Assembly: GCA_902463725.1 (NCBI GenBank)
Contig: CABQGK010000002.1
Coordinates: 124,001 to 188,000, forward strand
Length of the DNA: 64,000 nucleotides
Direction: 5' to 3'
Origin: an uncultured Sutterella sp.
Lineage (GTDB): Bacteria > Pseudomonadota > Gammaproteobacteria > Burkholderiales > Burkholderiaceae_F
Position 1 is the stretch's first letter. Each line of letters begins with the position of its first letter. Shown in pieces: positions 41,450 to 51,033 of this stretch. The notes beneath the pieces are model-generated. The model made no database searches. It worked only from the letters and a program-made list of their open reading frames with translations, and was not told where the DNA came from. Made by a program: the position numbers and the translations under genes.

Positions 41450-43617
41450 TACTGCCCCCTCAGAAAGAGCTTATCGAGGTCTTCCACACTCAAAAGTCGC
41501 CAAGTGGGTCGACCATGGTTACACTGATCGGCTCGCTCTGTCTGCTCCATGGCGCGCAGTAGCGCATCCATTTCGGGGATGGTGAGTGCACGATGAGCGC
41601 GCACCGATCCGTGGCAAGCAATGGTGGCGAGGATGTGGTTGCGTAACTCCAACATCTGCTCGCTCTCGCCATAGAGTCGTAAATCCTCAAGCATCCCGCG
41701 GATCATATCTGCCACCGCAGCAATCGGCGCATCCGCGCAAAGTGCGGGCAGTGCACGAATCGCCACAGCGTTCGAGCCTGCCGCGCTGATATCAAACCCG
41801 TAAGTGCGTAGCGTTGCACGGTGCTCTTCAAACGTGGCCATCTCTGTGGGGCTGAGTTGCATCACTTGTGGAATCAGCGACTCCTGCATAGGGATGCGTT
41901 CGGCGTCGACCTGCCGCTTGAGTCGTTCGTAGGTCACGCGCTCTGCTGCCGCATGCATATCCACGATGATGAGCCCCTCGGCGCATTCCGCGAGCACATA
42001 AATCCCTGCAATCTGCGCAATGGGACGACCGAGTCGCCCGTGAGGAAGTCCAGCGCGCCCAAGCGCGTTTTCCTCAAGCGCATGCACTTGGCTCGGCGCG
42101 ACCTCCTCCCCAGCAGCCATGGTTACGCTAGGCGTCACACTTGTGCTCATCGTGGCTGTGCTGGGGGCGCGCTCAATCGCGCTCCCCTCTGCCAAAGCAG
42201 TAGCATCTGCCTCGTGCGCCACTTTTGCGACGGCCGGTATCTCGCGCACAAACGCCCCGTCCTCTAGCGGCAGTCCTTGCGCTCGCATCCGCACAGCTAC
42301 GGGGGGAACGAGTGCGCGTGCTGCCGCATCGGCTACCTCAAAAGGTGCGCCGAAACTGCGCATCGCAGCGCTTACATTTAGGCTTGGCTCGCTCTCAGCG
42401 GCATTAGTCGGTAGACGAGCAGTGCTTGCACCTTTCGCTTCGGGAGCACTCGTTTGAGCGGGGGCAGGCGCTCTCGGCGTTGTGTGCGAGAAAAGCCCGC
42501 CCGGCAAACCGAGGAGTTGCGCTTCGGGACTAGGATGCTGCGCGTCAAGCGTAGCGGTGCCCGCAGAGGGCGCCATCGTCGTCGGCGTCGCCCCCGAGAG
42601 CGTCGCAGCCACTGAACCCGCTAAGGCATTTTTGATGCTTCGACTGATGAATTGATGCACGCGCTGAGACTCGCGAAAGCGCACCTCCATCTTGGTAGGG
42701 TGCACATTCGCATCCACCGCCGCGGGATCGAGCCAAAGATAGAGGCAGTACATCATCTGACTCTGCCCATGTAGCACGTCCTGATAGGCGGCACGCACAG
42801 CGTGTTGCAGCACTTTGTCTCGCACATAGCGGCCGTTAACAAAAAAGTACTGCGCATCGGCTCGCGAGCGCGATACCGTCGGTAGTCCCACAAGTCCCTG
42901 CAAATGCATACTGCCGAAAGTTTCATCGATTTCACGGTATTGACCCGCAAACTCTTTGGGTAAGACTGCCGTGATGCGCTCGGCAGGATCCTGCACACGC
43001 GAGAGCACAAGTTGTTCACGGCCATTTGCGATAAGTTTGAAAGCCACATCAGGGCGGGCAAGCGCAAGCCGCTCTAGGTACTCCACCACATGAGCAGTCT
43101 CGGTCGTCTCGCTTTTCATGAATTTTCTTCGTGCTGGCGTCTTATAAAACAGATCCTGCACTTCAACGCGCGTACCGATTAGGCCTGCCGCAGGCTGCAA
43201 TTCCCCTTCATGCCACTCCCAAGCAGAGGCAGACTCAGGTTGACGACTTCTAAGGCGTAAATCCGAGACGGCATCAATACTCGCAAGCGCCTCCCCTCGA
43301 AAGCCCAGACTCGCTACAGACTCGAGCTCTATGAGGTTGCGAATCTTGCTTGTGGCATGCCGCTTGAGCGCAAGCGGAATCTGCTCACGCGCGATCCCGC
43401 AACCATTGTCCGTGACCACAATGCGCTTTAGCCCACCACCATCGAGTCTCACCTCGATCTCGTCAGCGCCCGCATCAAGCGCATTCTCAACGAGTTCCTT
43501 GACCACGGAGGCGGGGCGCTCGATGACCTCACCGGCCGCAATTTGGCTGATGAGTTGATTCGGGAGCTCCGCAATGTCACGTCTCTGCGGGGGTGCACTC
43601 TGTTGCAGTTTTTCCAT
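41449..43617 (-). CDS. mutL: DNA mismatch repair protein MutL
   Basis: GHKL ATPase coupling MutS recognition to strand incision. N-terminal motifs: LISQIAAGEVIERPASVVKEL (in part), ENALDAGADEI, DNGCGI and LGFRGEALASI. A proline/alanine-rich linker (about residues 340-500) precedes the dimerisation domain. The C-terminus carries DMHAAAERVTYE and ACHGSVRAH, which fit the metal-binding DQHA(X)2E(X)4E and ACH motifs of nicking MutL proteins in organisms without MutH. 722 residues from ATG 43617. Confidence 0.96.
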   Translation of the reverse strand: MEKLQQSAPPQRRDIAELPNQLISQIAAGEVIERPASVVKELVENALDAGADEIEVRLDGGGLKRIVVTDNGCGIAREQIPLALKRHATSKIRNLIELESVASLGFRGEALASIDAVSDLRLRSRQPESASAWEWHEGELQPAAGLIGTRVEVQDLFYKTPARRKFMKSETTETAHVVEYLERLALARPDVAFKLIANGREQLVLSRVQDPAERITAVLPKEFAGQYREIDETFGSMHLQGLVGLPTVSRSRADAQYFFVNGRYVRDKVLQHAVRAAYQDVLHGQSQMMYCLYLWLDPAAVDANVHPTKMEVRFRESQRVHQFISRSIKNALAGSVAATLSGATPTTMAPSAGTATLDAQHPSPEAQLLGLPGGLFSHTTPRAPAPAQTSAPEAKGASTARLPTNAAESEPSLNVSAAMRSFGAPFEVADAAARALVPPVAVRMRAQGLPLEDGAFVREIPAVAKVAHEADATALAEGSAIERAPSTATMSTSVTPSVTMAAGEEVAPSQVHALEENALGRAGLPHGRLGRPIAQIAGIYVLAECAEGLIIVDMHAAAERVTYERLKRQVDAERIPMQESLIPQVMQLSPTEMATFEEHRATLRTYGFDISAAGSNAVAIRALPALCADAPIAAVADMIRGMLEDLRLYGESEQMLELRNHILATIACHGSVRAHRALTIPEMDALLRAMEQTERADQCNHGRPTWRLLSVEDLDKLFLRGQ

Positions 43618-43805
43618 TCTTTTCTGACACCTCAAACAGGTCAATACAATTTCGTTTGTTTCAGCAAGCAAGCGGCGTGATAACCTTTCGTATCATAGCG
43701 CTGAGCGCTCAGCGCGCAGTACGCTGCGTGCGACTGACTCGCCCGTAGCAACGCTGTCACGGCTACTTGGCCATCCTAGACCCCTAGCAAATAAGCGACG
43801 CCTCC

Positions 43806-44450
43806 ATGGACTTCACCGCACTTGTTGTCAATCTTTTTACAAACGCCGATGCGTTTCTTGTCTCCCTTGCGACCAATTATGGCATGTGGATCTACTTGGC
43901 CATGTTCCTGATCTTCTTTTTGGAGACGGGCTTCGTCGTGATGTCCTTTCTGCCAGGAGACTCGCTGCTTTTCGTCGCTGGCACCGTTGCTGCGTCAGGC
44001 ACCACCAGCCCTTGGCTACTGATGGCTGCGGTTGCGCTCGGCGCCATCGCTGGCAACACATTGGGCTATGAGCAGGGGCGCTGGCTCGGTAAGCGCATCT
44101 ACTCGGGAGATATTCGCTGGATTAACGCCGAAAAGCTTCGAACCGCGCACGACTTCTACCTGAAGCACGGCGGTAAAACCGTGCTCTTGGCGCGCTTTAT
44201 TCCGATCGTTCGCGCCTTTGCGCCGCTCATCGCAGGCGCAGCCAAAATGGACGGCCTGCGCTTTGAGCTCTTTAGCGCCACGGGCGCCGTGCTCTGGGCT
44301 TTCTCGCTCATTGGCGCGGGCTACCTCTTCGGGAACATCCCCTTTATCAAGAACAACCTCTCGATCATTCTGCTCGGCGGAATGGCCGCCGCAGTCGCAG
44401 GTCCCATAATTGTGGGTGGGGTCTGGAAACGGCTACACAAGTCACGCTAA
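43806..44450 (+). CDS. DedA family membrane protein
   Basis: 214-residue inner-membrane protein with about five helices and the VTT/DedA signatures: LFFLETGFVVMSFLPGDSLLFVAG (seen as FLETGFVV and FLPGDSLLF), GNTLGYEQGRWLG and FIPIVRAFAPLIAGAAKMD. DedA proteins are lipid scramblase/undecaprenyl-phosphate flippase-like and support membrane homeostasis. Divergent from mutL. Confidence 0.93.
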   Translation: MDFTALVVNLFTNADAFLVSLATNYGMWIYLAMFLIFFLETGFVVMSFLPGDSLLFVAGTVAASGTTSPWLLMAAVALGAIAGNTLGYEQGRWLGKRIYSGDIRWINAEKLRTAHDFYLKHGGKTVLLARFIPIVRAFAPLIAGAAKMDGLRFELFSATGAVLWAFSLIGAGYLFGNIPFIKNNLSIILLGGMAAAVAGPIIVGGVWKRLHKSR

Positions 44451-44460
44451 TTGCCAAATG

Positions 44461-44485
44461 TGTGCGGCTACGCTACAGCCGCACA
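44461..44485. terminator. hairpin between convergent dedA and pepT
   Basis: TGTGCGGCT (44461-44469) pairs with AGCCGCACA (44477-44485), 7-nt loop. No T tract follows, so termination is only likely. Confidence 0.45.
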
Positions 44486-44541
44486 CAACGCAGCTCAAGC
44501 ACTTTCCCATCGCGCTCGGCCTGATCGTCTCAGCAGAGCGC

Positions 44542-45783
44542 CTAGCGCTCGGCCACCGCAGCAATCAGCCCAAGTGTCACCGCAAGGCTCTTCTCAAATG
44601 AGCGCATCGGCATAAATTCGCAATGACTATGGAAGTTATGTGCCCCCGTAAAGTAGTTGGGCGTCAGCACGCCTTGGGTCGAAATGAATGAACCATCCGT
44701 ACCACCACGCATTGCAAGCGCCATCGGTTTAATGCCCTCTTGCTCAAACACTTGGTAGAGCAAGTCAATCGCCGCACGATTGTCTTCGGTGATCGCGTCC
44801 GCAATATTGCCGTACGTATCGCTCATCTTGAGCGAGAGTTTAGCGCGCGGGTTTTCCTGAGAGAGTCTTTCAACGATCTCGGTAATGCGCGCTTTTTTCT
44901 CACGGAACCCTGCAAGGTTGTGGTCGCGAATCTTCACACCCACTTTCGCTTCAGAGGGGTTCGATTGAATGCCGTACACCCAGACAAAACCCTCGGTTCC
45001 TTCGGTGCACTCTGGCGTCTCCGATCGATCAAGCGCGTTGACAAAGTCCACGGCAATGAGCGTGGGATTCACGAGCACGCCCTTGGCAGACATGGGGTGC
45101 GCGGTCACCCCCTTGATCGAGAGCTCGGCGCTTGCCGCGTTAAACGTCTCGGTGACAATCTCTCCCAACTCACAGCTATCAATCGTGTAGGCAAAGTCTA
45201 CGGGGAACTTTGAAAAATCAAGCTTCTTTGCCCCTAAGAGGCCAATCTCTTCATCGGGAACGAACGCCACGTAAATGTCACCGTGTGCTCGCCCCTCACG
45301 CACAACAATGGAGAGCGCCGTCATGATATTGGCAATCGCGCTCTTATTGTCAGCACCAAGCACCGACGTGCCGTCTGTGACGATCAGATCGTCGCCGATG
45401 TACTTGGCGAGTTCAGGGTGCTCTTGCGCACGCATCCAGAGATTCTCGGCAGCATTCAGACAAATATCACCCCCCGCATAGCTATGCACCACGTGAGGGT
45501 GCACATCGGGCGAGAGACCCGAGTCGACCGTATCCATATGCGCACACCAACCCACAGCGGGTACCCGTTTCCCCTCTGGTAAATTGGATGGTAGCCGCGC
45601 CGTGAGCACAGCAAACTCAGAAATCTCTACATCAACAAGACCGAGCGCGTTGAGTTCGTCAGCGAGCAGCTTCGCAAGCGTCCACTGTCCCTCAGAGCTC
45701 GGGACAACGCCTGCTTTGGCGCAGCTTTGACTACTGATGGAAACGTAACGCAGAAAGCGCTCGAGCAGTTCTTCACGGTACAT
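44542..45783 (-). CDS. pepT: peptidase T
   Basis: Zinc tripeptidase of family M20B. Metal and catalytic motifs: CAHMDTVDSG near residue 80, VLGADNKSAIANIMTAL, FVPDEEIGLLGAKKLD and the late histidine in NYFTGAHNFHSHCEFMP. It removes N-terminal residues from tripeptides; in enteric bacteria pepT is FNR-induced, but I saw no convincing FNR box here. 413 residues, normal. Confidence 0.95.
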   Translation of the reverse strand: MYREELLERFLRYVSISSQSCAKAGVVPSSEGQWTLAKLLADELNALGLVDVEISEFAVLTARLPSNLPEGKRVPAVGWCAHMDTVDSGLSPDVHPHVVHSYAGGDICLNAAENLWMRAQEHPELAKYIGDDLIVTDGTSVLGADNKSAIANIMTALSIVVREGRAHGDIYVAFVPDEEIGLLGAKKLDFSKFPVDFAYTIDSCELGEIVTETFNAASAELSIKGVTAHPMSAKGVLVNPTLIAVDFVNALDRSETPECTEGTEGFVWVYGIQSNPSEAKVGVKIRDHNLAGFREKKARITEIVERLSQENPRAKLSLKMSDTYGNIADAITEDNRAAIDLLYQVFEQEGIKPMALAMRGGTDGSFISTQGVLTPNYFTGAHNFHSHCEFMPMRSFEKSLAVTLGLIAAVAER

Positions 45784-45883
45784 GTTGGGCTCCTTACAAA
45801 ATGGTCATTGCCATCCATGCTAACGCAAAACTCGCAGCTCGGGGCAGCGCGAATCGCCCTCTTGATACCTCTCTGCAATTGCC

Positions 45884-45906
45884 CAAAACCACGCATGGCG
45901 CGTGGT
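45884..45906 (-). terminator. possible terminator after cusA
   Basis: ACCACGC (45888-45894) pairs with GCGTGGT (45900-45906); on the minus strand four T follow (complement of 45884-45887). Short tail, so moderate support. Confidence 0.45.
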
Positions 45907-45953
45907 GAGCTTCTGCAACACACACGCGCCATGGCAACTTTGGCAAGGGCGAC

Positions 45954-48900
45954 TTATGAGCGGCTAGCGCGATGGCGCCAGAGCCAGATGAGCTTGTAGG
46001 CCGCAGGGATAATAAAGAGCGACAGCAGCGGCGCGGTAATCATTCCGCCAACCATCGGCGCTGCAATGCGGCTCATCACCTCGCTCCCAGCGCCGCTGCC
46101 CCAGAGAATGGGCAACAGCCCCGCAATAATCACCGCCACGGTCATCGCCTTAGGGCGCACACGCAACACCGCACCATGGTAGAGCGCATCGTCGAGTGCC
46201 TCGCTCGAAAAGGTCTCTTTCTTAGCAAGCGTTGGTCGCGCATCGACCGCGTGTCGCAAGTACATCAGCATCACGACACCGAATTCCGCAGCCACCCCAG
46301 CAAGCGCGATAAATCCTGTGCCCGTGGCAACCGACATATGGAATCCCTCCCAGTAGAGGAACCAAATTCCTCCCACCAGAGCAAAGGGCAAACTGAGCAA
46401 AATGAGCAACGCCTCATCAAAGCGCCTAAATGCGAGGTAGAGCAACACAAAAATGATCATGAGCGTCATCGGCACCATGAGCGCAAGCTTCTTGTTAGCG
46501 TGCTCAAGCAACTCAAATTGCCCAGAAAAGGCCACGCTCGTACCGGGCTTGAGCTTAACCTCGCTCGCAATAGCACGCTTGAGATCATTGACCACCGAGA
46601 CCATGTCACGATCACGCGCATCGATGTAAATCCAGCTCGCTGGGCGTGCATTCTCAGTTTTGAGCATCGAGGGCCCCATCTGTACACGAACCTCTGCCAC
46701 ATCGCCGAGCGTGATCTGCTGTTTGCTTGCGGTGAGAATCGGCAACTCCCGAAGCGCCTGCGGGCTATTGCGCCAGTCCTGCGGGTAGCGAATCGAAATC
46801 GGGTAGCGCGCAACCCCCTCGACCGTATCCCCGACCATGCTCCCACCAATGGCAAGTGAGACAAATGTCTGCACATCCGCGACACGCATGCCATAGCGAG
46901 CGGCGCGCTCACGGTCAATATCCACCGTGATGTAGCGGCCATCTTCGAGGCGTTCAGCGAGCGCGGACACAACGCCAGGGACCTTGCGAGCAACAACTTC
47001 AATTTTCTGAGCTGCCTCGTCAATATCGGCAAGCGTCGCGCCAGAGACCTTAATGCCGATGGGGCTCTTCACACCCGTAGAGAGCATGTCAATGCGGTTA
47101 CGGATCGGTTGCACCCAAAGGTTTGCAAGCCCAGGTAGACGCACAGTCTTATCGAGCTCCTCAACAATCTTCTCTATGGTCATCCCCTCTCGCCATTGGT
47201 TCTGAGGCTTGAGCTGAATCGTGGTTTCGATCATCTCCAGCGGGGCAGAGTCCGTCGCCGTATCCGCCTTACCCGCTTTCCCAAAGACGGTATCAACCTC
47301 GGGAACTGTTTTAATCAGCTTATCGGTGATTTGCAGCAGTGCTGCCGCTTCCCCGGGCGAGACCCCTGGCAACGTCGATGGCATATAGAGCAAATCGCCT
47401 TCGTTGATTTGGGGCAAGAACTCACCCCCTACTCGCTCAAGCGGCCAGACGACCGTAAAGATCGATAGTAGTGCCACGAGTAGCGTTGTCTTTGGCCAAC
47501 GAAGAACCTTAAGGAGCAGTGGATGATAAATCGCAATCAGGAAGCGATTGAGCGGATTCGCGCTCTCGGCGGGAATCTTGCCGCGAATCCAAAATCCCAT
47601 CAGAATGGGGATCACCACCACCGCGAGCACCGCTGCCCCCGCCATCGAATAAGTTTTTGTAAAGGCAAGCGGTCCAAAGAGTCTGCCCTCCTGCCCTTCA
47701 AGCGTGAAGATAGGAATAAAGGAGAGCGTGATAATCAGTAAGCTAATAAAGAGAGCAGGCCCCACCTCAACCGAGGCATCGGTGATCACTTGCCAGCGGC
47801 TCGCCGCATCAATCGACTCACCAGGATGCTGCTGATTCCACTCCTCGAGCCGTTTATGTGCATTTTCAATCATGACAATGGCCGCATCCACCATCGCCCC
47901 CACAGCAATGGCAATCCCCCCAAGACTCATGATATTGGCATTCAGCCCTTGAAAATGCATCACAATAAACGCGATACAAAGTCCAAGCGGCAGCGAAATG
48001 ATGGCCACCAGTGCGCTACGCGCGTGCCAGAGAAAGAGCGCACAGACAATCGCCACAACCACAAACTCTTCGATGAGTTTGTGCGTGAGATTGTCAATTG
48101 AGCGATCAATCAGTTGACTGCGATCGTACGTCGTAACAATCTCCACGCCCTCAGGCAAACTAGCCTTGAGTGAATCGAGCTTTTCGCGCACCGCCTCGAT
48201 GACCTCACGAGCGTTTTTTCCCGAGCGCACCAACACCACGCCGCCCGCCACTTCGCCTTGACCATTGAACTCTGCAATGCCACGGCGCATTTCTGGGCCT
48301 ATCTGAACGCGTGCCACGTCGCGCAGCATCACGGGCACACCCGCATCCGTCGTCTTTAAAACAATGTTGTTGAAGTCCTCTAGGCTTTGCAAATACCCCG
48401 TTGCGCGCACCATGTACTCGGCCTCGCCGAGCTCCACCGAGGCACCACCGGCCTCTTGGTTCGAAGCACTCAGCGCACTTTTCACGGTGCTGAGCGTAAT
48501 GCCGTACTGAGCAAGTTTGACGGGGTCAACTTGAATCTGGTATTCCTTGACCACACCGCCCACACTGGCCACTTCGGCCACATTAGGAATGGTCTTCAGT
48601 TCATACTTGAGGAACCAATCCTGTAGCGAGCGTAATTCCGCAAGGTCATGCTTACCTGTTTTATCCACAAGCGCATACTCGTAGATCCAGCCCACCCCTG
48701 TCGCATCAGGCCCAATTTCGCTACTAACACCGCTCGGCAACTTACCCTGTACCTGATTAAGGTACTCGAGCACACGCGAGCGCGCCCAGTAGAGATCTGT
48801 GCCGTCCTCGAAAATCACATAGACGTACGAGTCACCAAAACCAGAAAAACCGCGCACGGTTTTTGCGCCAGGCACCGAGAGCATCGTCGTAGTCAAGGGA

Positions 48901-49100
48901 TAGGTCACCTGATTTTCAACGATCTGCGGCGCCTGCCCTGGATAGCTCGTTTTCACAATGACCTGAACGTCCGAGAGATCAGGTAGCGCATCCACAGGGG
49001 TATGCCAAATCGTAAACACACCCCAAATCGAAAGGAATAGGGCGCCCATCATCACGAGGAAGCGATTGGCCACGGAGCGGCGAATTATCCATTCGATCAT
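45954..49100 (-). CDS. cusA: copper/silver efflux RND permease CusA
   Basis: Inner-membrane proton antiporter of the CusCFBA tripartite pump. 1048 residues, the heavy-metal RND length, with 12 membrane helices. The three methionines of the E. coli metal site have clear equivalents in GDLLYMPSTLPG, SAPLEMIETTIQL and NRIDMLSTGVKSP, which argues for Cu(I)/Ag(I) rather than Zn/Co. The helix-4 motif with proton-relay acids GAMVDAAIVMIENAHKRLEE is intact. Its ATG overlaps the cusB stop (ATGA). Confidence 0.95.
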   Translation of the reverse strand: MIEWIIRRSVANRFLVMMGALFLSIWGVFTIWHTPVDALPDLSDVQVIVKTSYPGQAPQIVENQVTYPLTTTMLSVPGAKTVRGFSGFGDSYVYVIFEDGTDLYWARSRVLEYLNQVQGKLPSGVSSEIGPDATGVGWIYEYALVDKTGKHDLAELRSLQDWFLKYELKTIPNVAEVASVGGVVKEYQIQVDPVKLAQYGITLSTVKSALSASNQEAGGASVELGEAEYMVRATGYLQSLEDFNNIVLKTTDAGVPVMLRDVARVQIGPEMRRGIAEFNGQGEVAGGVVLVRSGKNAREVIEAVREKLDSLKASLPEGVEIVTTYDRSQLIDRSIDNLTHKLIEEFVVVAIVCALFLWHARSALVAIISLPLGLCIAFIVMHFQGLNANIMSLGGIAIAVGAMVDAAIVMIENAHKRLEEWNQQHPGESIDAASRWQVITDASVEVGPALFISLLIITLSFIPIFTLEGQEGRLFGPLAFTKTYSMAGAAVLAVVVIPILMGFWIRGKIPAESANPLNRFLIAIYHPLLLKVLRWPKTTLLVALLSIFTVVWPLERVGGEFLPQINEGDLLYMPSTLPGVSPGEAAALLQITDKLIKTVPEVDTVFGKAGKADTATDSAPLEMIETTIQLKPQNQWREGMTIEKIVEELDKTVRLPGLANLWVQPIRNRIDMLSTGVKSPIGIKVSGATLADIDEAAQKIEVVARKVPGVVSALAERLEDGRYITVDIDRERAARYGMRVADVQTFVSLAIGGSMVGDTVEGVARYPISIRYPQDWRNSPQALRELPILTASKQQITLGDVAEVRVQMGPSMLKTENARPASWIYIDARDRDMVSVVNDLKRAIASEVKLKPGTSVAFSGQFELLEHANKKLALMVPMTLMIIFVLLYLAFRRFDEALLILLSLPFALVGGIWFLYWEGFHMSVATGTGFIALAGVAAEFGVVMLMYLRHAVDARPTLAKKETFSSEALDDALYHGAVLRVRPKAMTVAVIIAGLLPILWGSGAGSEVMSRIAAPMVGGMITAPLLSLFIIPAAYKLIWLWRHRASRS

Positions 49101-50527
49101 TGATGCTCTCCCGGATGCTTGGCGGGCTCAAGCTGCGAAGCAGTGTTTTGCGTGGCAGGGTGTTCTTCTGCGTCCCCCGCTGCCGAGGCGGCGGCAGACG
49201 CCGCGTCGGGCGCATCGTTGAGCTGAACCCCCGCCATATTGGCAAGCGCCTCCCAATCCATATCTTCCGCGGTGGCTGCGGCGGGCGCCTTTCGCATGCG
49301 CTCAAGTGCGCCAGAAATATTGGCTTCGCTATCGATCAAAAAGAGCCCACTTACCACAACGCTTTCAGCTTCGCTCAAGCCTTCAGCAACCGCTGCCTGT
49401 CCGCCCCTCTCATGCGAGACGCGGATGCGTTTTGGAACGAAATGCCCCTCGTTATCCACGGTAATGACTCGCTGTTCTTTGCCAGTGTCGATAACCGCCT
49501 GTGAAGGAATTAAAAGCTGCGGCTCGCTCTCGGCCTTAAGGGTGAGCGTTGCGTTCATCCCTGGCTTAAGATGCCGCTCGGGGTTCTCAACCAAGAGCCG
49601 CACTTGCACGGTACGCGTACTTGCGTCGAGAGCAGGCAAGACGCGCCATTGCGCCACCGTGAAGTGTTCGTTGGGATAGGCCGGCACCGTCAACTCAAAG
49701 TGCGTTTTCTCATTGATCAAATACGCAACCGACTCGGGCACTTGGGCACTCACCCACACGGGGTCAATCCCTTGAATCTTGGCAATGACATTGGCGGTCG
49801 TGATATTCATCCCTGCGCGAAGGTCAAACCCCGTGATGACCCCGTCGATCGGTGCACGGATCGTAAAGCGCGTTTGAATGCGTTGACTAGATTTAAGTCG
49901 TGCGATGTCTGCTTCAGGCATCCCTGCCAAGCGCAGACGCTCAAGAATGCCATTGAGTTGGGTGGCCGTTCCTCCCGTGCTATGGAGGAGTAGATATTCG
50001 CTTTGCGCCTCGACCCACTCGGGTATGGTCACCTCAATGAGGGGCGTGCCACGCGTGATATGGTCTCCGACCGTGAGCGGCGCAACACGCTCCACAAAAC
50101 CTGATGAGCGCGCCTGCACGATAGCGTATTGGTACTCGTTGTAGCTCACGTTCGCGGGTAGCGTCTGCGTATACAGAAGCGGCGCCTTAACGACTTGCGC
50201 AGTTTTGAGCCCGAGGTTCTGAACCTGCGTAGGATCAATCGTCACTGAGGCCCCGTCACTGCCACCCTGCCCTTCGTATTTCGGCACCAGATCCATGTTC
50301 ATGAACGGAGATTTACCAGGCTTATCAAAGTGCACGTCAGGCTTCATCGGATCGTACCAGTAGAGCACTTTGGGCTCGTTGGCAGCGGGCTCAGAGGTGG
50401 TGGCCGACGCTTGCGTTGCGCCCGCGGCGCCGCCCGCGTAATGCTGCCAGACGGGTATGGCGATAAGCGCACCGGCCACAAGACCAGAGAGCATCGTCAA
50501 AGCATATTTGACCGTTGCATTAGCCAT
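49097..50527 (-). CDS. cusB: RND efflux periplasmic adaptor CusB
   Basis: Membrane-fusion subunit linking CusA to CusC and passing metal from CusF. After an N-terminal hydrophobic anchor, the segment YWYDPMKP...SPFMNMDLVPKYEG contains the Met residues that bind Cu(I) in CusB. The lipoyl/barrel-sandwich region (ARSSGFVERVAPLTVGDHITRG, given as SGFVERVAPL) and the beta-barrel follow. The C-terminus is Ala/Glu-rich and longer than in E. coli. I take ATG 50527 (476 aa) rather than an in-frame TTG at 50545. Confidence 0.93.
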   Translation of the reverse strand: MANATVKYALTMLSGLVAGALIAIPVWQHYAGGAAGATQASATTSEPAANEPKVLYWYDPMKPDVHFDKPGKSPFMNMDLVPKYEGQGGSDGASVTIDPTQVQNLGLKTAQVVKAPLLYTQTLPANVSYNEYQYAIVQARSSGFVERVAPLTVGDHITRGTPLIEVTIPEWVEAQSEYLLLHSTGGTATQLNGILERLRLAGMPEADIARLKSSQRIQTRFTIRAPIDGVITGFDLRAGMNITTANVIAKIQGIDPVWVSAQVPESVAYLINEKTHFELTVPAYPNEHFTVAQWRVLPALDASTRTVQVRLLVENPERHLKPGMNATLTLKAESEPQLLIPSQAVIDTGKEQRVITVDNEGHFVPKRIRVSHERGGQAAVAEGLSEAESVVVSGLFLIDSEANISGALERMRKAPAAATAEDMDWEALANMAGVQLNDAPDAASAAASAAGDAEEHPATQNTASQLEPAKHPGEHQ

Positions 50528-50605
50528 GGAAATCTTCTCAATCAACTCGTATCGAACTCGGAAGGGGAGGAGCCCGCAAGGCGAAACGATTGCGGGTCCA
50601 AGCGT

Positions 50606-50626
50606 AGCGGGGTCCTAGACCCCGCT
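50606..50626. other. hairpin between cusF and cusB
   Basis: AGCGGGGTC (50606-50614) pairs with GACCCCGCT (50618-50626), 3-nt loop, no T tract. It may block exonucleases or tune the CusF:CusBA ratio. Confidence 0.4.
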
Positions 50627-50637
50627 CAGAGCGCGTC

Positions 50638-50994
50638 TTACTTCACCACTTTGACGCTCTTCAAAAGCGAGACGTTGCCCTTTTGCTCAAACGTAAAGAG
50701 GATGCGATCCCCCGTCTTTAAGCCCTCAACGCCCACCGTAGCCGCGTCATAGGAAAAACCCATGGTCATCGCGGGCCACTGCAGAGCAGCGATCGGTGCG
50801 TGCGCAATCACCACCTCTTTCTGAGCGGCATTGACGCTTTTCACCACGCCCTTCCCGCTTGCTTCTTGGGTTGCGGCTTTCTGCGACATCGTCATACCAC
50901 TCATGTCATGGTGGTGTGCTTCTTGAGCCTGAGCGCCGCCCGCAAGGGCAAGAGACATCAGAGCAAAAATTGCGGTTTTAGTAGTCATCGACAT
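50638..50994 (-). CDS. cusF: periplasmic copper chaperone CusF
   Basis: Small beta-barrel that hands Cu(I)/Ag(I) to CusB. Signal peptide to about residue 23 (GGAQA), then a His/Met-rich stretch HHHDMSGMTM, and the CusF fold with the binding residues H in VIAHAPI, W in LQWPAM and the two Met in MTMGF. 118 residues. Placed between cusC and cusB, the standard order. Confidence 0.94.
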   Translation of the reverse strand: MSMTTKTAIFALMSLALAGGAQAQEAHHHDMSGMTMSQKAATQEASGKGVVKSVNAAQKEVVIAHAPIAALQWPAMTMGFSYDAATVGVEGLKTGDRILFTFEQKGNVSLLKSVKVVK

Positions 50995-51033
50995 TTGGAT
51001 TAACTCCCGTAAAAAGGATAGAAAAAAGATGGA

